A stretch of 64,000 nucleotides of DNA from Oscillatoria sp. CS-180 (GCF_028330965.1 NZ_JAQMUB010000089.1:45389-109388), one strand, 5' to 3'; counted from the first letter of the stretch, positions 26,666 to 35,557 are shown. Notes: generated by a model from the sequence alone, not told the origin. Numbers and translations are program-made.

Positions 26666-27103
26666 GTGTTGTTTACTGATGAGCAAATTGTGACTTCCTC
26701 TTCCACCACTGCATCCGTTACTCTACAACCCAGCTACAACATTCCTATCGCGCTGATATTGGGTGGGCTAGGCTGGGCCAGCTTAGCTGTCGTTATGTTT
26801 GGCAAAACGCAGTTAGTGCTTGCCTGTGTTGTGCTGCTGTTTGGACTATTTTTGCTCTACCAGGCAATGACTTTGAGGGTGGTTTTTACGGAAACTGATC
26901 TGGATATCTATCGCGGCGATAACCGTATTCGACGCTTTCCTTACCAAGACTGGGAAATTTGGGATATTTTTTGGTCACCCGTACCAACATTATTTTATTT
27001 TCGAGAAATCAACAGCATTCACTTCTTGCCGATCTTGTTCAGGCCCGAAGAGTTGCGATCGCAACTTGAGCAGCGTTTGCCAACCAAGGCCGCTGTCCAT
27101 TGA
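26666..27103 (+). CDS. DUF3119 family membrane protein
   Basis: A 145-residue protein with two hydrophobic segments (IALILGGLGWASLAVVMF and LVLACVVLLFGLFLLYQAM) and a conserved cytoplasmic tail (YQDWEIWDIFWSPVPTLFYF, REINSIHFLPILFRPEEL) typical of DUF3119, a group found in cyanobacteria and plant plastids. The function is unknown; a thylakoid or envelope location is likely by analogy. GTG at 26666 or at 26690 may be the start. DUF3086 follows 48 bases on, a common cyanobacterial pairing. Confidence 0.85.
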   Translation: MLFTDEQIVTSSSTTASVTLQPSYNIPIALILGGLGWASLAVVMFGKTQLVLACVVLLFGLFLLYQAMTLRVVFTETDLDIYRGDNRIRRFPYQDWEIWDIFWSPVPTLFYFREINSIHFLPILFRPEELRSQLEQRLPTKAAVH

Positions 27104-27151
27104 CGCTCTACCTTAACTGTTCCGCTATTGTCCGTTTGAGATAACGCTCTT

Positions 27152-28126
27152 ATGTCTGCTGACGAACCGATTTCGAGTTCTACCTCCCGCTCAGATCAGT
27201 CTGATAACATGCCTTCACCAGCGTTGAATTTCAAACGCACGGAGGATCGAATGCAGGCAGATCTGGCGCGAATGGTTCGAGAGGCCGTCAGCGATCTGGA
27301 GCAAAAAAAGCGATCACTAGAGTTAGAGATCGAAAAATTAGAACGCCGCCGCGATCGCATTGACGCCGAGATGAAAACCTCCTTCGCTGGAGCTTCTCAA
27401 GATTTAGCCGTGCGGGTACAAAGCTTTAAAGAATATTTAGTGGGTAGCCTACAAGACCTCGCTACTTCCGCTGAACAGCTTCAGCTAACCATTGCTGAAC
27501 CGCGCGTTCCTCGTCAGGACGTCGTTCGGGCTGCGGCTCCAGAACCAGAGCCTCCCCCCCAATCTGCAGCAGCGGTAACCTCTCGCTATCTTCGAGATAC
27601 TGAGCGAATCCAGAGCCTTCTAGACCAGTATCGTCTACGACCCGACTATTACGGACCCATTTGGCAACTCAGGCGCACCTTCGAACCCATTCATGCTGAT
27701 CGCATTGCGAATTGGTTCTTCAGCCAAGGTGGGCGAGGGGCCATTAAAACCCTCAACAGCCGCTTGCAAAACGTCCTCATGGCCTCGGCAGCCATTTCCG
27801 TTCTGCATACAATGCATGGCGATCGCCTACGAGTCCTCGTCCTGGCCAACAGCCCAGAGCGTCTTGGTGACTGGCGACGAGGCTTTCAAGACTGCCTTGG
27901 AGTCTCACGGGCAGATTTTGGCACTCGTAGCGGCATCATGCTGTTCGAATCGTCAGAACCGATGGCTCAACGAGCCGAACGCTTACTAGAGAACAATTAT
28001 TTGCCATTCATCATTATCGATGAATCCGAAGGCATGATTTCGCTATCCGTCTTGCAGTTCCCACTCTGGCTAGCGATCGCCCCTGACCCCGCCAATCCAA
28101 CCTCCGACTACTACGACTTTCAATAG
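27152..28126 (+). CDS. DUF3086 family protein
   Basis: A 324-residue soluble protein conserved in cyanobacteria. An N-terminal coiled coil (about 30-100: MVREAVSDLEQKKRSLELE then KLERRRDRIDAEM) is followed by a low-complexity Pro/Ala linker and a globular C-terminal domain (about 150-324) with LDQYRLRPDYYGPIWQLRRT, FEPIHADRIANWFFSQGGR and IIDESEGMISLSVLQFPLWL. Co-occurrence with DUF3119 suggests a shared membrane-linked role. Not characterised as far as I know. Confidence 0.85.
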   Translation: MSADEPISSSTSRSDQSDNMPSPALNFKRTEDRMQADLARMVREAVSDLEQKKRSLELEIEKLERRRDRIDAEMKTSFAGASQDLAVRVQSFKEYLVGSLQDLATSAEQLQLTIAEPRVPRQDVVRAAAPEPEPPPQSAAAVTSRYLRDTERIQSLLDQYRLRPDYYGPIWQLRRTFEPIHADRIANWFFSQGGRGAIKTLNSRLQNVLMASAAISVLHTMHGDRLRVLVLANSPERLGDWRRGFQDCLGVSRADFGTRSGIMLFESSEPMAQRAERLLENNYLPFIIIDESEGMISLSVLQFPLWLAIAPDPANPTSDYYDFQ

Positions 28127-28142
28127 CGTTATTTTTTCCACG

Positions 28143-28340
28143 TATAGCTTCAGCCACCTAGTTTTGTACACCCAATAGCACCCGTGTACTAACCGTCTAG
28201 CCTGATAATTAGCCGTCTTGTCCTAAAATTTCTGAAACTGAAAATACTCGGCTGTGGCGGATTACACTGCGCTAATGACACCTTACCAGCGGTCAATTCT
28301 TTCCCGGGAGATCCCCTAACGGAACTGGTAACGGCTATAG
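28143..28340 (-). repeat. Dispersed repeat family 1, copy split by an 88-base insert
   Basis: On the minus strand the element begins with TATAGCCGTTACCAGTTCCG (complement of 28321-28340) and ends at TATAGC (28143). The part at 28143-28226 and the part at 28315-28340 match adjacent segments of intact copies. Between them lie 88 bases (28227-28314) flanked on both sides by CCTAA (28222-28226 and 28315-28319). Confidence 0.7.
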
Positions 28341-28464
28341 AACTTCCTTAGGTTTTCTTTCCTTAATCCAACCTGCACCTCTGAGCAGGCAATCTACTGC
28401 TGTGTAGGAACTTATGGGACTAAGACTCGTATATTTTCCTGGCTCAATATCTTTTCCGCGAGGT

Positions 28465-28529
28465 CCAGGACGGCGGCACGTCCTGGTCGAGGGGGTTTGG
28501 GGGCAAGCGAAATGCCCCCAAACAGCCCC
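28465..28529. repeat. Twin GC-rich hairpins (REP-like)
   Basis: Hairpin 1: CCAGGACG (28465-28472) with CGTCCTGG (28479-28486), 6-base loop. Hairpin 2: GTTTGGGGGC (28495-28504) with GCCCCCAAAC (28514-28523), extended by GGGG/CCCC past a 2-base bulge. Neither is followed by a T tract. They sit about 70 bases beyond the ssb stop codon. Confidence 0.6.
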
Positions 28530-28596
28530 TAAAAGCCACCACCCAACATGTCCAAAGACCAAACGCATCTCAAAGCAGAAAGATTAAGAGCGATCA

Positions 28597-28962
28597 CTAA
28601 AACTCATCATCTGCATAGTTATCATTCATCGGCATCTCATTATCCCGTTTAGATCCCAACAGCTCCAAACGGTCTACCTTGATGACCGGAGAAGTTCTAA
28701 CGGCACCAGTAGAGCGATCGTTCCACTGATCAAACTTTAAAGCTCCGTTGACCCCAATCAAACTGCCCTTGCGGACATAGTTAGCCGCAATCTCAGCAGT
28801 CCGTCCCCACATTTCTAAATTGAACCAGTCAGGTTGATCCGAATTACGAGTCCGACGATTCACAGCCAGCGAGAACTTGCAAACAACGCTTCCCGACTCA
28901 AAGTATTTCACCTCAGGGTCCCGCCCTGCCCGACCCACCAACGTGACGGAATTGATGCTCAT
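28597..28962 (-). CDS. ssb: Single-stranded DNA-binding protein
   Basis: A 121-residue OB-fold protein beginning MSINSVTLVGRAGRDPEVKY and containing FSLAVNRRT, WFNLEMWGRTAEIAANYVRKGSLIG in order, the conserved ssDNA-contact aromatic residues. The C-terminus is DDEF, a shortened form of the acidic tail through which SSB binds repair and replication proteins, as in other cyanobacterial SSBs of this length. The Gly-rich linker of enterobacterial SSB is missing. It is monocistronic and divergent from mreB. Confidence 0.93.
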   Translation of the reverse strand: MSINSVTLVGRAGRDPEVKYFESGSVVCKFSLAVNRRTRNSDQPDWFNLEMWGRTAEIAANYVRKGSLIGVNGALKFDQWNDRSTGAVRTSPVIKVDRLELLGSKRDNEMPMNDNYADDEF

Positions 28963-29411
28963 ATCGATAATCTCCTGATTCTATGACCTGTTGATAGAGT
29001 GTTAACAACAATGGGAAATCTTGCAATTTCAACATCGACCTGGCAGAGTGCAGGAGAGATGAAGCCGTTTTCACGCCTATCAGCTTCTCCATTTTGCCCA
29101 ACTCATTTGGAGGATGTGCCGAACCTCCCTTCTAAGGATCCATTTTCCTTCATTCGAAAACAAATTTCCGCATTGGTCATTTTGATGTATTTGTGCCACT
29201 TTTTCCGGATTATGGAGCAGGCTCACTGGACGCCTTGATACGAAACGTAATAAAATCCACTCCATCTGTGCGTTCTTCAGACGCCAGCGTTCCCTGAATT
29301 AGTGTTTCGGCAAGCTCTTGTTCTCATACCAATCGGACATCTATGGCCTAGCATTAAGTTCGGTGATTTTACAGCCAACCGTCCATTTCGTTCTTTTGGG
29401 GGCTAAGTCTC
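28963..29411. other. 449-base divergent gap between ssb and mreB
   Basis: Promoter region of both ssb and mreBCD. ORFs on either strand here are short with no conserved content. No repeat, riboswitch or RNA gene is recognised. Confidence 0.5.
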
Positions 29412-30452
29412 GTGGGTTTTCTTGACCGATTTTCTCTATCCCGAGACATGGGTATCGACTTAGGAACCGCTAATACTTTGGTTTATGTCTCAGGCAAAGG
29501 TGTGGTGCTGCAGGAACCCTCCGTTGTTGCCATTGACCAAGTAGAAAAAAAGCCTTTAGCGGTCGGCGAAGAAGCCAAGCGCATGTTGGGTAGAACACCC
29601 GGCAACGTAGCGGCACTGCGTCCGCTACGAGATGGAGTCATTGCAGACTTTGACACAGCCGAACTCATGCTCAAGCACTTCATTCGTCAGGTGCATGAAG
29701 GTCGGACACTTGTGTCTCCCAGAATTGTGATCGGTATTCCTAGTGGCGTTACCGGCGTTGAGCGCCGAGCCGTGATGGATGCCGCCCAACAGGCTGGTGC
29801 TCGTACCGTTTATCTGATCGATGAACCCGTTGCGGCTGCCATTGGAGCCGGTTTACCTGTAGCAGAACCTACAGGTAACATGGTGATCGACATTGGTGGT
29901 GGTACGACTGAAGTCGCGGTTCTCAGCCTTCAAGGCACCGTACTGAGTGAGTCCGTCCGAGTTGCAGGGGACGAACTCAGCGATTCAATTTCTCAATATC
30001 TCAAAAAAGTCCACAACCTCGTCGTTGGTGAACGGACTGCCGAAGAAATCAAAATTAAAATTGGTTCTGCTTATCCCAGTTCAGAAGACGGCGAGCTGAC
30101 TATGGATGTCCGAGGACTGCACCTGCTATCCGGCTTGCCAAGAACTGTCACCGTGAAGGCCGGAGAAATTCGTGAGAGTATGGCTGAACCTCTCGCAGTC
30201 ATCGTCGAAGCCGTCAAGCGCACCCTTGAAAGAACTCCTCCCGAGCTGGCTGCTGACATTATTGATCGCGGCATTATGCTCGCTGGAGGCGGCGCTTTGC
30301 TAGCCGGTCTGGACACGCTGCTGAGCCATGAAACAGGTATTGTTGTACACGTTGCTGCGGATCCTCTGAGCTGCGTTGTGTTAGGTACAGGTCGCGTGCT
30401 GGAGAACTTCAGCCAGATGGGTCGTGTCTTTAGCGGTAGTTCAGGTATTTAA
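29412..30452 (+). CDS. mreB: Rod-shape actin MreB
   Basis: A 346-residue bacterial actin that polymerises under the inner membrane and guides lateral cell-wall synthesis. GTG start at 29412. Actin-fold motifs: phosphate 1 [13 protein letters not shown], connect 1 [13 protein letters not shown], phosphate 2 [16 protein letters not shown], adenosine [12 protein letters not shown]. The N-terminal [10 protein letters not shown] is a short amphipathic membrane tether. mreC and mreD follow directly, so mreBCD is one operon. Its presence fits a rod-shaped or filamentous cell. Confidence 0.97.
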   Translation: MGFLDRFSLSRDMGIDLGTANTLVYVSGKGVVLQEPSVVAIDQVEKKPLAVGEEAKRMLGRTPGNVAALRPLRDGVIADFDTAELMLKHFIRQVHEGRTLVSPRIVIGIPSGVTGVERRAVMDAAQQAGARTVYLIDEPVAAAIGAGLPVAEPTGNMVIDIGGGTTEVAVLSLQGTVLSESVRVAGDELSDSISQYLKKVHNLVVGERTAEEIKIKIGSAYPSSEDGELTMDVRGLHLLSGLPRTVTVKAGEIRESMAEPLAVIVEAVKRTLERTPPELAADIIDRGIMLAGGGALLAGLDTLLSHETGIVVHVAADPLSCVVLGTGRVLENFSQMGRVFSGSSGI

Positions 30453-30467
30453 ACGGAGCAGTCACTG

Positions 30468-31289
30468 ATGTTTGCCCTCCGGCGATGGTGGACTCAAAAT
30501 GCGCTTAAGCTTGGCATCACAGCGTTGATTGTGATTGCTGCTTTGGGGGTGCGAGAAACTGGAGGGGCTGCCGTTTACGAGTTATATCGCTGGGTCACCA
30601 GACCCTTTCATCCTGGCCCCTCCCGCGAAGCCATTCTGCAATCAAGCTATGCTCAGGAATTACAGCAGCGACTCGTCGAAATCGAAAGTCAAAATCGTTC
30701 CTTGCGCCAGATTGTCGAGGGAGAGGTTGCAACAACAACCCCCGAAGGTGTTTCTGCTGCTGTCATCGGACGCAATGCTGGAAACTGGTGGCAGCAAATT
30801 ATCATCAGCCGAGGCAGCCGTGACGGCATCACATTAGATGACATTGTGACGGGACCTGGCGGATTAGTTGGCCGCATCATTGCAGTTTCGCCCAACAGTA
30901 GTCGTGTCCTCTTGCTGAGTGATCCCACCAGTCGTGTAGGCGCTAGGGTCAGCCGGAGTCGAGCTACAGGGTATGTACGCGGAACAATGGGTCAACAGGT
31001 CGTGATGGAGTTCTTTGACAAAATTCCTGACGTTGAAGTAGGCGACGTTGTGGTGACCTCCTCCTACAGCAAGCTATTTCCCCAAAACATTCCCATCGGT
31101 CGGGTAGTGGATATGGATTTGGCAAAAAGCCCTGCCCCTGAAGTCACTGTTGAATTGACGTCACCGCTTGGTTTAGTGGAATGGGTTGAGGTGATTCCTT
31201 TTGAGCCGAAAGCTGACATTCCTGAAAGAGACACTCCTGACCTAGAAGCAGGTCCCCTTAATGAGCCTTTGGAGAGCGATCGCCCTTAA
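30468..31289 (+). CDS. mreC: Rod-shape protein MreC
   Basis: A 273-residue bitopic membrane protein with one N-terminal transmembrane helix (about 13-28, ALKLGITALIVIAALGV), a coiled coil (about 60-85) and two beta-barrel domains (AAVIGRNAGNWWQQIIISRG, VSPNSSRVLLLSDPTSRVGA). It links MreB to the periplasmic elongation machinery and activates PBP2/RodA. It starts 15 bases after mreB and its stop shares a base with the mreD start. Confidence 0.95.
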   Translation: MFALRRWWTQNALKLGITALIVIAALGVRETGGAAVYELYRWVTRPFHPGPSREAILQSSYAQELQQRLVEIESQNRSLRQIVEGEVATTTPEGVSAAVIGRNAGNWWQQIIISRGSRDGITLDDIVTGPGGLVGRIIAVSPNSSRVLLLSDPTSRVGARVSRSRATGYVRGTMGQQVVMEFFDKIPDVEVGDVVVTSSYSKLFPQNIPIGRVVDMDLAKSPAPEVTVELTSPLGLVEWVEVIPFEPKADIPERDTPDLEAGPLNEPLESDRP

Positions 31290-31873
31290 TGACAGCAGCA
31301 CGACAGAGTGGTCTTGCCACTAGACGACGCTATCGATGGTTGAATATTGCAGTGGTCACAGGATCGGCACTGCTGTGTATCCTGCTGCTGCCTATGCGTC
31401 TGCCGGGCATGCAATTGTTGGGTGTCAGTCCAAGCTGGCTTTTAATCTGGGTCGTTGCTTGGAGCGTTCAGCGTACGGGCGTTGAAGGGGCGATCGCGGG
31501 TCTAACTATGGGCATCATCCACGATGGACTGACAGGTTATTATCCTTCGCAGACCCTGGGCCTAGCCTTAGTCGGTTTTCTGACCGCTCGAATTCAGAGA
31601 CAGCGCATTATTCAAGAGGACTTTGTTTACGTAGCCCTGATCGTTTTTGGCATGACCGTCATTGCTCAGACGATGATGGCCCTACAAATTAGTGCTCACC
31701 GCCTACTCATTCCAGACTCCTTCTATCCCAGACTGCCGGAAATTTGGCTACAGCACCAGCGCATTGCCTTGAGTTCCGCGATTCTCAGCAGCCTTTGGGC
31801 AACTGCTGTGTATTACCCTCTGAGTCGCTGGTGGACTCACTATCATCAGGTGATGGAGCCTCCAGGAGGCTAG
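31289..31873 (+). CDS. mreD: Rod-shape protein MreD
   Basis: A 194-residue polytopic membrane protein with about five hydrophobic segments, including LNIAVVTGSALLCILLLPM and LLIWVVAWSVQRTGVEGAIA. Such proteins show low sequence conservation; assignment rests on size, topology and position after mreC. Its start overlaps the mreC stop by one base (TAATG), indicating coupled translation. The end faces the minus-strand glutamine synthetase-like gene. Confidence 0.9.
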   Translation: MTAARQSGLATRRRYRWLNIAVVTGSALLCILLLPMRLPGMQLLGVSPSWLLIWVVAWSVQRTGVEGAIAGLTMGIIHDGLTGYYPSQTLGLALVGFLTARIQRQRIIQEDFVYVALIVFGMTVIAQTMMALQISAHRLLIPDSFYPRLPEIWLQHQRIALSSAILSSLWATAVYYPLSRWWTHYHQVMEPPGG

Positions 31874-31891
31874 GACTGGCTCCACCTGACA

Positions 31892-33202
31892 TCAACAGTC
31901 AAGGGTAGTCTCCAATTCCCAGGAGGTAATTTGGCGACTGAAGTCGTTCCAGGCTTGACGCTGAAGTTTGAGATAAGACGCGACGAAGTCCTGCCCCATC
32001 CGTTCTGGCAGAATCGGATTGTTCTCCAACCGTGCGAGTGCTTCAAATAGGCTGTTTGGCAAGGCTTCAACCGTTCCAGCCGGGAGCGGATCGGTATAGG
32101 CGTTATTGTCACGGCGGGGTCCCGGATCCTGTTTGTGCTCAAGTCCATCTAATCCAGCAGCGATAACAGCGGCGGGGAGTAGATAAGGATTGGCCGAACC
32201 ATCGGCAAGACGCAGCTCAAAGCGGCCTGCTTCAGGAATTCGAATGGTATGAGTACGGTTGTTGCCGCTGTAGCTCAGAGTGTTGGGGGACCAAGTAGCG
32301 CCTGATGTCGTCACAGGGGCATTGATACGACGGTAAGAATTGATGGTGGGATTGGTGAACGCACACAGCGCAGTTCCAGACTTTAGAACGCCACCGATAA
32401 AGTGATAGGCCATTGATGATAGTCCCAGTTCTCCTTCGGCCTCTAAAAAGAGATTAGTAGCGCGATCACGGTCCCAAACCGAAAGATGCATGTGACAGCC
32501 GTTACCCGTTAAGTGTTGAAAGGGCTTGGGCATGAAGGTGGCTCGCAATCCGTGTTTCTCGGCAATACTCTTGACCATATACTTGAAGAACGCTTGGCGA
32601 TCAGCAGTGACTAAAGCCGTATCAAAAGTCCAGTTCATTTCAAACTGCCCATTGGCGTCTTCATGGTCATTTTGATAAGGACCCCAGCCCAGAGTGAGCA
32701 TGCCATCACAGATCTCACGAATCACGTCATAGCGGCGCATGAGGGCCTGCTGGTCGTAACAGGGTTTAGACTGGCGATCGCGTCCGTCTGACAAATCGCT
32801 GCCGTCTGCATTGAGCAAGAAGTACTCACACTCAACACCAGTGCATACCTGGTAGCCCTGTTCTTCTGCTTGCGCCAGCACTTTCTTCAAAACTAAGCGA
32901 GGAGTTTGGGCGATCGGGTTGCCATCGACACCATATAAATCGGCTGGCATCCAGGCTACATCCGGCTGCCACGGCAGCTGAAACAAACTGTTGGAATCAG
33001 GAATCGCCAGAATATCTGGATCTGCAGGTGTCATATCCAGCCAGGCGGCAAATCCGGCAAACCCGGCTCCGTTTGCTGACATCGTGTCGATACTCTGGGC
33101 AGGCACCAGTTTAGAACGCTGAACCCCAAACAAGTCGGTAAACGAAATGAGAAAGTAGCTGATCCCTCTTTCCTGAGCAATGCTGGAGAGTGCCTGGGTC
33201 AT
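31892..33202 (-). CDS. Type III glutamine synthetase-like / gamma-glutamyl ligase (GlnT group)
   Basis: A 436-residue member of the glutamine synthetase superfamily of the single-domain-length 'type III glutamate-ammonia ligase' (GlnT) group. ATG 33202 (MTQALSSIAQERGISYFLIS) is preferred over 33283. Motifs include CTGVECEYFLL and GQFEMNW (Glu ligands), FMPKPFQHLTGNGCHMHLSVW (catalytic core and His), and NNRTHTIRIPEAGRFELRLAD (glutamate and ATP binding). The substrate could be ammonia or an amine such as methylamine (GMAS relatives). It is not the main cyanobacterial GlnA or GlnN. It stands alone here. Confidence 0.8.
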   Translation of the reverse strand: MTQALSSIAQERGISYFLISFTDLFGVQRSKLVPAQSIDTMSANGAGFAGFAAWLDMTPADPDILAIPDSNSLFQLPWQPDVAWMPADLYGVDGNPIAQTPRLVLKKVLAQAEEQGYQVCTGVECEYFLLNADGSDLSDGRDRQSKPCYDQQALMRRYDVIREICDGMLTLGWGPYQNDHEDANGQFEMNWTFDTALVTADRQAFFKYMVKSIAEKHGLRATFMPKPFQHLTGNGCHMHLSVWDRDRATNLFLEAEGELGLSSMAYHFIGGVLKSGTALCAFTNPTINSYRRINAPVTTSGATWSPNTLSYSGNNRTHTIRIPEAGRFELRLADGSANPYLLPAAVIAAGLDGLEHKQDPGPRRDNNAYTDPLPAGTVEALPNSLFEALARLENNPILPERMGQDFVASYLKLQRQAWNDFSRQITSWELETTLDC

Positions 33203-33374
33203 AGTGAATCTGACGAAAACCGCTGTTTTAGCAGGCCAATCATCCGGTGAGACGTTCACTGCTGTCGTAGCCGACACTACCAATTGATTTACCGCAATGT
33301 TTGAAGAGACCGGAGAAAACCGTAAGCCTTTTGGGCAGTGCGTTAATCCATGAGTAACCCGCGAGGTTGTTGAG

Positions 33375-33599
33375 ATGACGATCGCTCCCCGTCAATCCGT
33401 CACGCTTCAAGACTTTCTCAAGCTTTCTTACATCAACGAAGCGCCTGCTTGGAAATATCGCAATGGAACTGTCTTGTGTTATCGGCCTAACCAACTCCCC
33501 CAAATACTAGACGGTGAAAGCCTGCTCCCTTATCTCGCAGAAATTGCGTTCAAAATTACGCCTCAAGATATTTTTAGGTGGCTGAGACGCAGAAGCTAA
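33375..33599 (+). pseudogene. Uma2-family protein with internal in-frame deletion
   Basis: 74 residues. The first 32 (MTIAPRQSVTLQDFLKL then NEAPAWKYRNG) are the N-terminus of the Uma2/DUF820 endonuclease-fold family, and the last 38 (YRPNQLPQILDGESLLPYLA then ITPQDIFRWLRR) are its C-terminus. About 110-120 residues expected between them, including the acidic catalytic site, are missing without a frame break. The protein would be inactive. A decayed member of a common cyanobacterial multicopy family is the best explanation. Confidence 0.7.
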
Positions 33600-33617
33600 T
33601 GTCCAATTTTTTGGGCT

Positions 33618-34634
33618 CTAACGCTTTAATAACTCTGAAACAGATTGCCGAATGAAGGACTCATCGTCAGGATTTTGATAGGGATTACCGGCTCGATGGC
33701 CCCAAATGGAAGGAATGGGCCGATAGACGGCCCGAGGGATCATGGCTGCTTCATTAGCACAATCATCCGGCGTAAAGTACAAGTCTGTCGTAGCGGGCAT
33801 TACCAAAGTCTGAGCCTGAATCGTGCTAAGTGCCTTGCTGTAATTACCTTGAAAAATGGGTGTATCACTCACGTCACAGCGCAGCCAAGTGTCGATCATG
33901 GCAATGAGATCATGGGGATCGCGCCGACGATAGTTATCCTCCCAGCCTTGCTGGAGATAGTCCTCAAGGGAATCGTAGCCGAACTGTCGATAAATCCTTT
34001 CGCGGTAGTAGGGCTGAGATGCAGCCCAACTGGCATAGATGCGGGCGTAGGCCCGATAGCCCCGATCAGGCACACCTTCAAAACAACTGCCGTTCCAAGC
34101 TGGATCAGCGGTTAAAGCCGATCGCAGACTCCACAGAAATATCTGGTTGTGTTCCGTCGTTTTGGCAGTTCCACAGAGGGCTGCAATTCGCTCCACTCGA
34201 TCAGGATAATGAGCACCCCAGTAATAGGCCTGCTGTGCCCCCATCGACCAGCCGTACACAAGCGCCAACCGTTCTATACCCCATGTTTCCCGCAGTAGCT
34301 GTTCCTGTGCTCGCAGATTATCGTAGTGGGTGAACCAGAAACCGTTCTCCGCCAACCCACAATGGGAGTCATTGCTGGGTGAAGTAGACAACCCGTTCCC
34401 CAGCTGGTTGGGAATGATGATGAACCAACGAGTCGGATCAAGGATGCGCTCTGGCCCAATCAACCAGTCGATATCCGTATGCTGAGCACCGTAAGAGGTG
34501 GGATAAAGAATAGCGTTGGCGCGATCGCCCCTCAACTCACCATAGGTTTGATACAACACGGTAGCCGTGGGTAAAACAGCGCCACACTGAAGTTCAAAGT
34601 CTCGAATTGTGAAGGATTGGGCAGGGTTGGTCAC
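33618..34634 (-). CDS. Alpha/beta hydrolase of the MetX (homoserine acetyltransferase-like) family
   Basis: A 338-residue protein. The nucleophile elbow GWSMGAQQAYYWG holds Ser, with Asp in TTDLYF and His in SIWGHRAGNP, all in catalytic order. Segments such as LPTATVLYQTYGELRGDRANAI split, and ILYPTSYGAQHTDIDWLIG, match MetX-like acyltransferases, but RGE/LGG acceptor-site motifs of true homoserine acetyltransferases are not obvious. It begins with GTG inside the stop of the upstream desaturase gene (GTGA overlap), implying joint translation. An esterase or acyltransferase acting with the desaturase is possible. Confidence 0.75.
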   Translation of the reverse strand: MTNPAQSFTIRDFELQCGAVLPTATVLYQTYGELRGDRANAILYPTSYGAQHTDIDWLIGPERILDPTRWFIIIPNQLGNGLSTSPSNDSHCGLAENGFWFTHYDNLRAQEQLLRETWGIERLALVYGWSMGAQQAYYWGAHYPDRVERIAALCGTAKTTEHNQIFLWSLRSALTADPAWNGSCFEGVPDRGYRAYARIYASWAASQPYYRERIYRQFGYDSLEDYLQQGWEDNYRRRDPHDLIAMIDTWLRCDVSDTPIFQGNYSKALSTIQAQTLVMPATTDLYFTPDDCANEAAMIPRAVYRPIPSIWGHRAGNPYQNPDDESFIRQSVSELLKR

Positions 34635-35557
34635 GCGGCACGTTGTCCCATCGTTGTCACTAGAGAACGATTAACGCCAACGTAACCGGAATCTACATGG
34701 GCAAAATGGGGAGTCAATTCAACATGGGCTTCTGGCAGCTTGTGAAAGGGAATGGACGGATACAGATGATGTTCTGCATGGAAGGGCATGTTCCACATCA
34801 GCAATTTGATAGGCCAAGTCGTCAAGGTCGTGCGGGTATTGGTGAGCGGATTATCGCCATCGGGACAACCCGTATGTTCTGCAATCAGGATGAAGCGCAG
34901 AATCGGCTGCCCAACTGCCAGTGGCAACAGCCAGTACAGCACAAACCAAGGCTGACGGAAGGCAAGAGAGAGGGTGATCGCGGCTCCATAAACTGCGAGC
35001 TGCAAACCAATAGAGCGTTGAACTTCCCCATAGGCTGATTCGGGTACATAGGGCATCGCCTCAAACTGACCGGTTACCCCGTGCCAATGCCCGCGCATCT
35101 TCCCTATCCACCAGGGAATACCGCTCATCACCCACAGATACTCAGCGAAGCTGGTGGGAATGAGGTCTTCCAGCTCAGGGTCTTTGCCAGGGACTTTGGT
35201 GTAGCGATGATGCCACTTGTGATAGCGGCGATAGAAGGTGCTGTTATATCCAGACAACAGCCCAGCCAGCCAGCCCACCCACTTGTTGGCTTTCTGACTG
35301 GCGAAGGCAGAGCGGTGAACGCATTCATGCACAGCGGCAAACATGGAAGCCAAACTGAAGCCATAAATCAACAGCGCCGGTAGCGCGATCGCCCACTGGT
35401 CCCGCTGGGTTGCCCATAGACCGCCACTGATACCCATGATGCTGAGATGGCGCAGAAGCTGGAGCCATCCTTTCCCATCAGAGCGTTCATTGAGATGCTT
35501 CAGGGTCTCTGCACCGAGGAGTTGCCTTGCATCAGCTGTGCTTGCGGTTGTCGTCAT
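34631..35557 (-). CDS. Membrane fatty-acid desaturase family protein
   Basis: A 308-residue diiron membrane enzyme with three His clusters: HECVH (77-81), HKWHH (113-117) and HAEHH (260-264), plus EHTGC between them. Four or more hydrophobic segments flank them. The family includes acyl-lipid desaturases, carotenoid hydroxylases/ketolases and related enzymes. The spacing is closest to fatty acid desaturase family proteins. The exact substrate cannot be told. It is translationally coupled to the downstream MetX-like hydrolase. Confidence 0.88.
   Translation of the reverse strand: MTTTASTADARQLLGAETLKHLNERSDGKGWLQLLRHLSIMGISGGLWATQRDQWAIALPALLIYGFSLASMFAAVHECVHRSAFASQKANKWVGWLAGLLSGYNSTFYRRYHKWHHRYTKVPGKDPELEDLIPTSFAEYLWVMSGIPWWIGKMRGHWHGVTGQFEAMPYVPESAYGEVQRSIGLQLAVYGAAITLSLAFRQPWFVLYWLLPLAVGQPILRFILIAEHTGCPDGDNPLTNTRTTLTTWPIKLLMWNMPFHAEHHLYPSIPFHKLPEAHVELTPHFAHVDSGYVGVNRSLVTTMGQRAA

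Larger units (their letters stand above)
28127..28596. other. 470-base gap of repeats and hairpins between DUF3086 and ssb
   Basis: A convergent gap holding the split repeat at 28143-28340 and the twin hairpins at 28465-28529. A minus-strand ORF at 28335-28568 runs through the hairpins and is judged spurious. No RNA gene is recognised. Confidence 0.6.

Noticed and set aside
28335..28568. 77-residue minus-strand ORF between DUF3086 and ssb
   Set aside because: It runs through the twin GC hairpins and the end of a repeat; the Pro/Arg-rich composition is that of a chance ORF.
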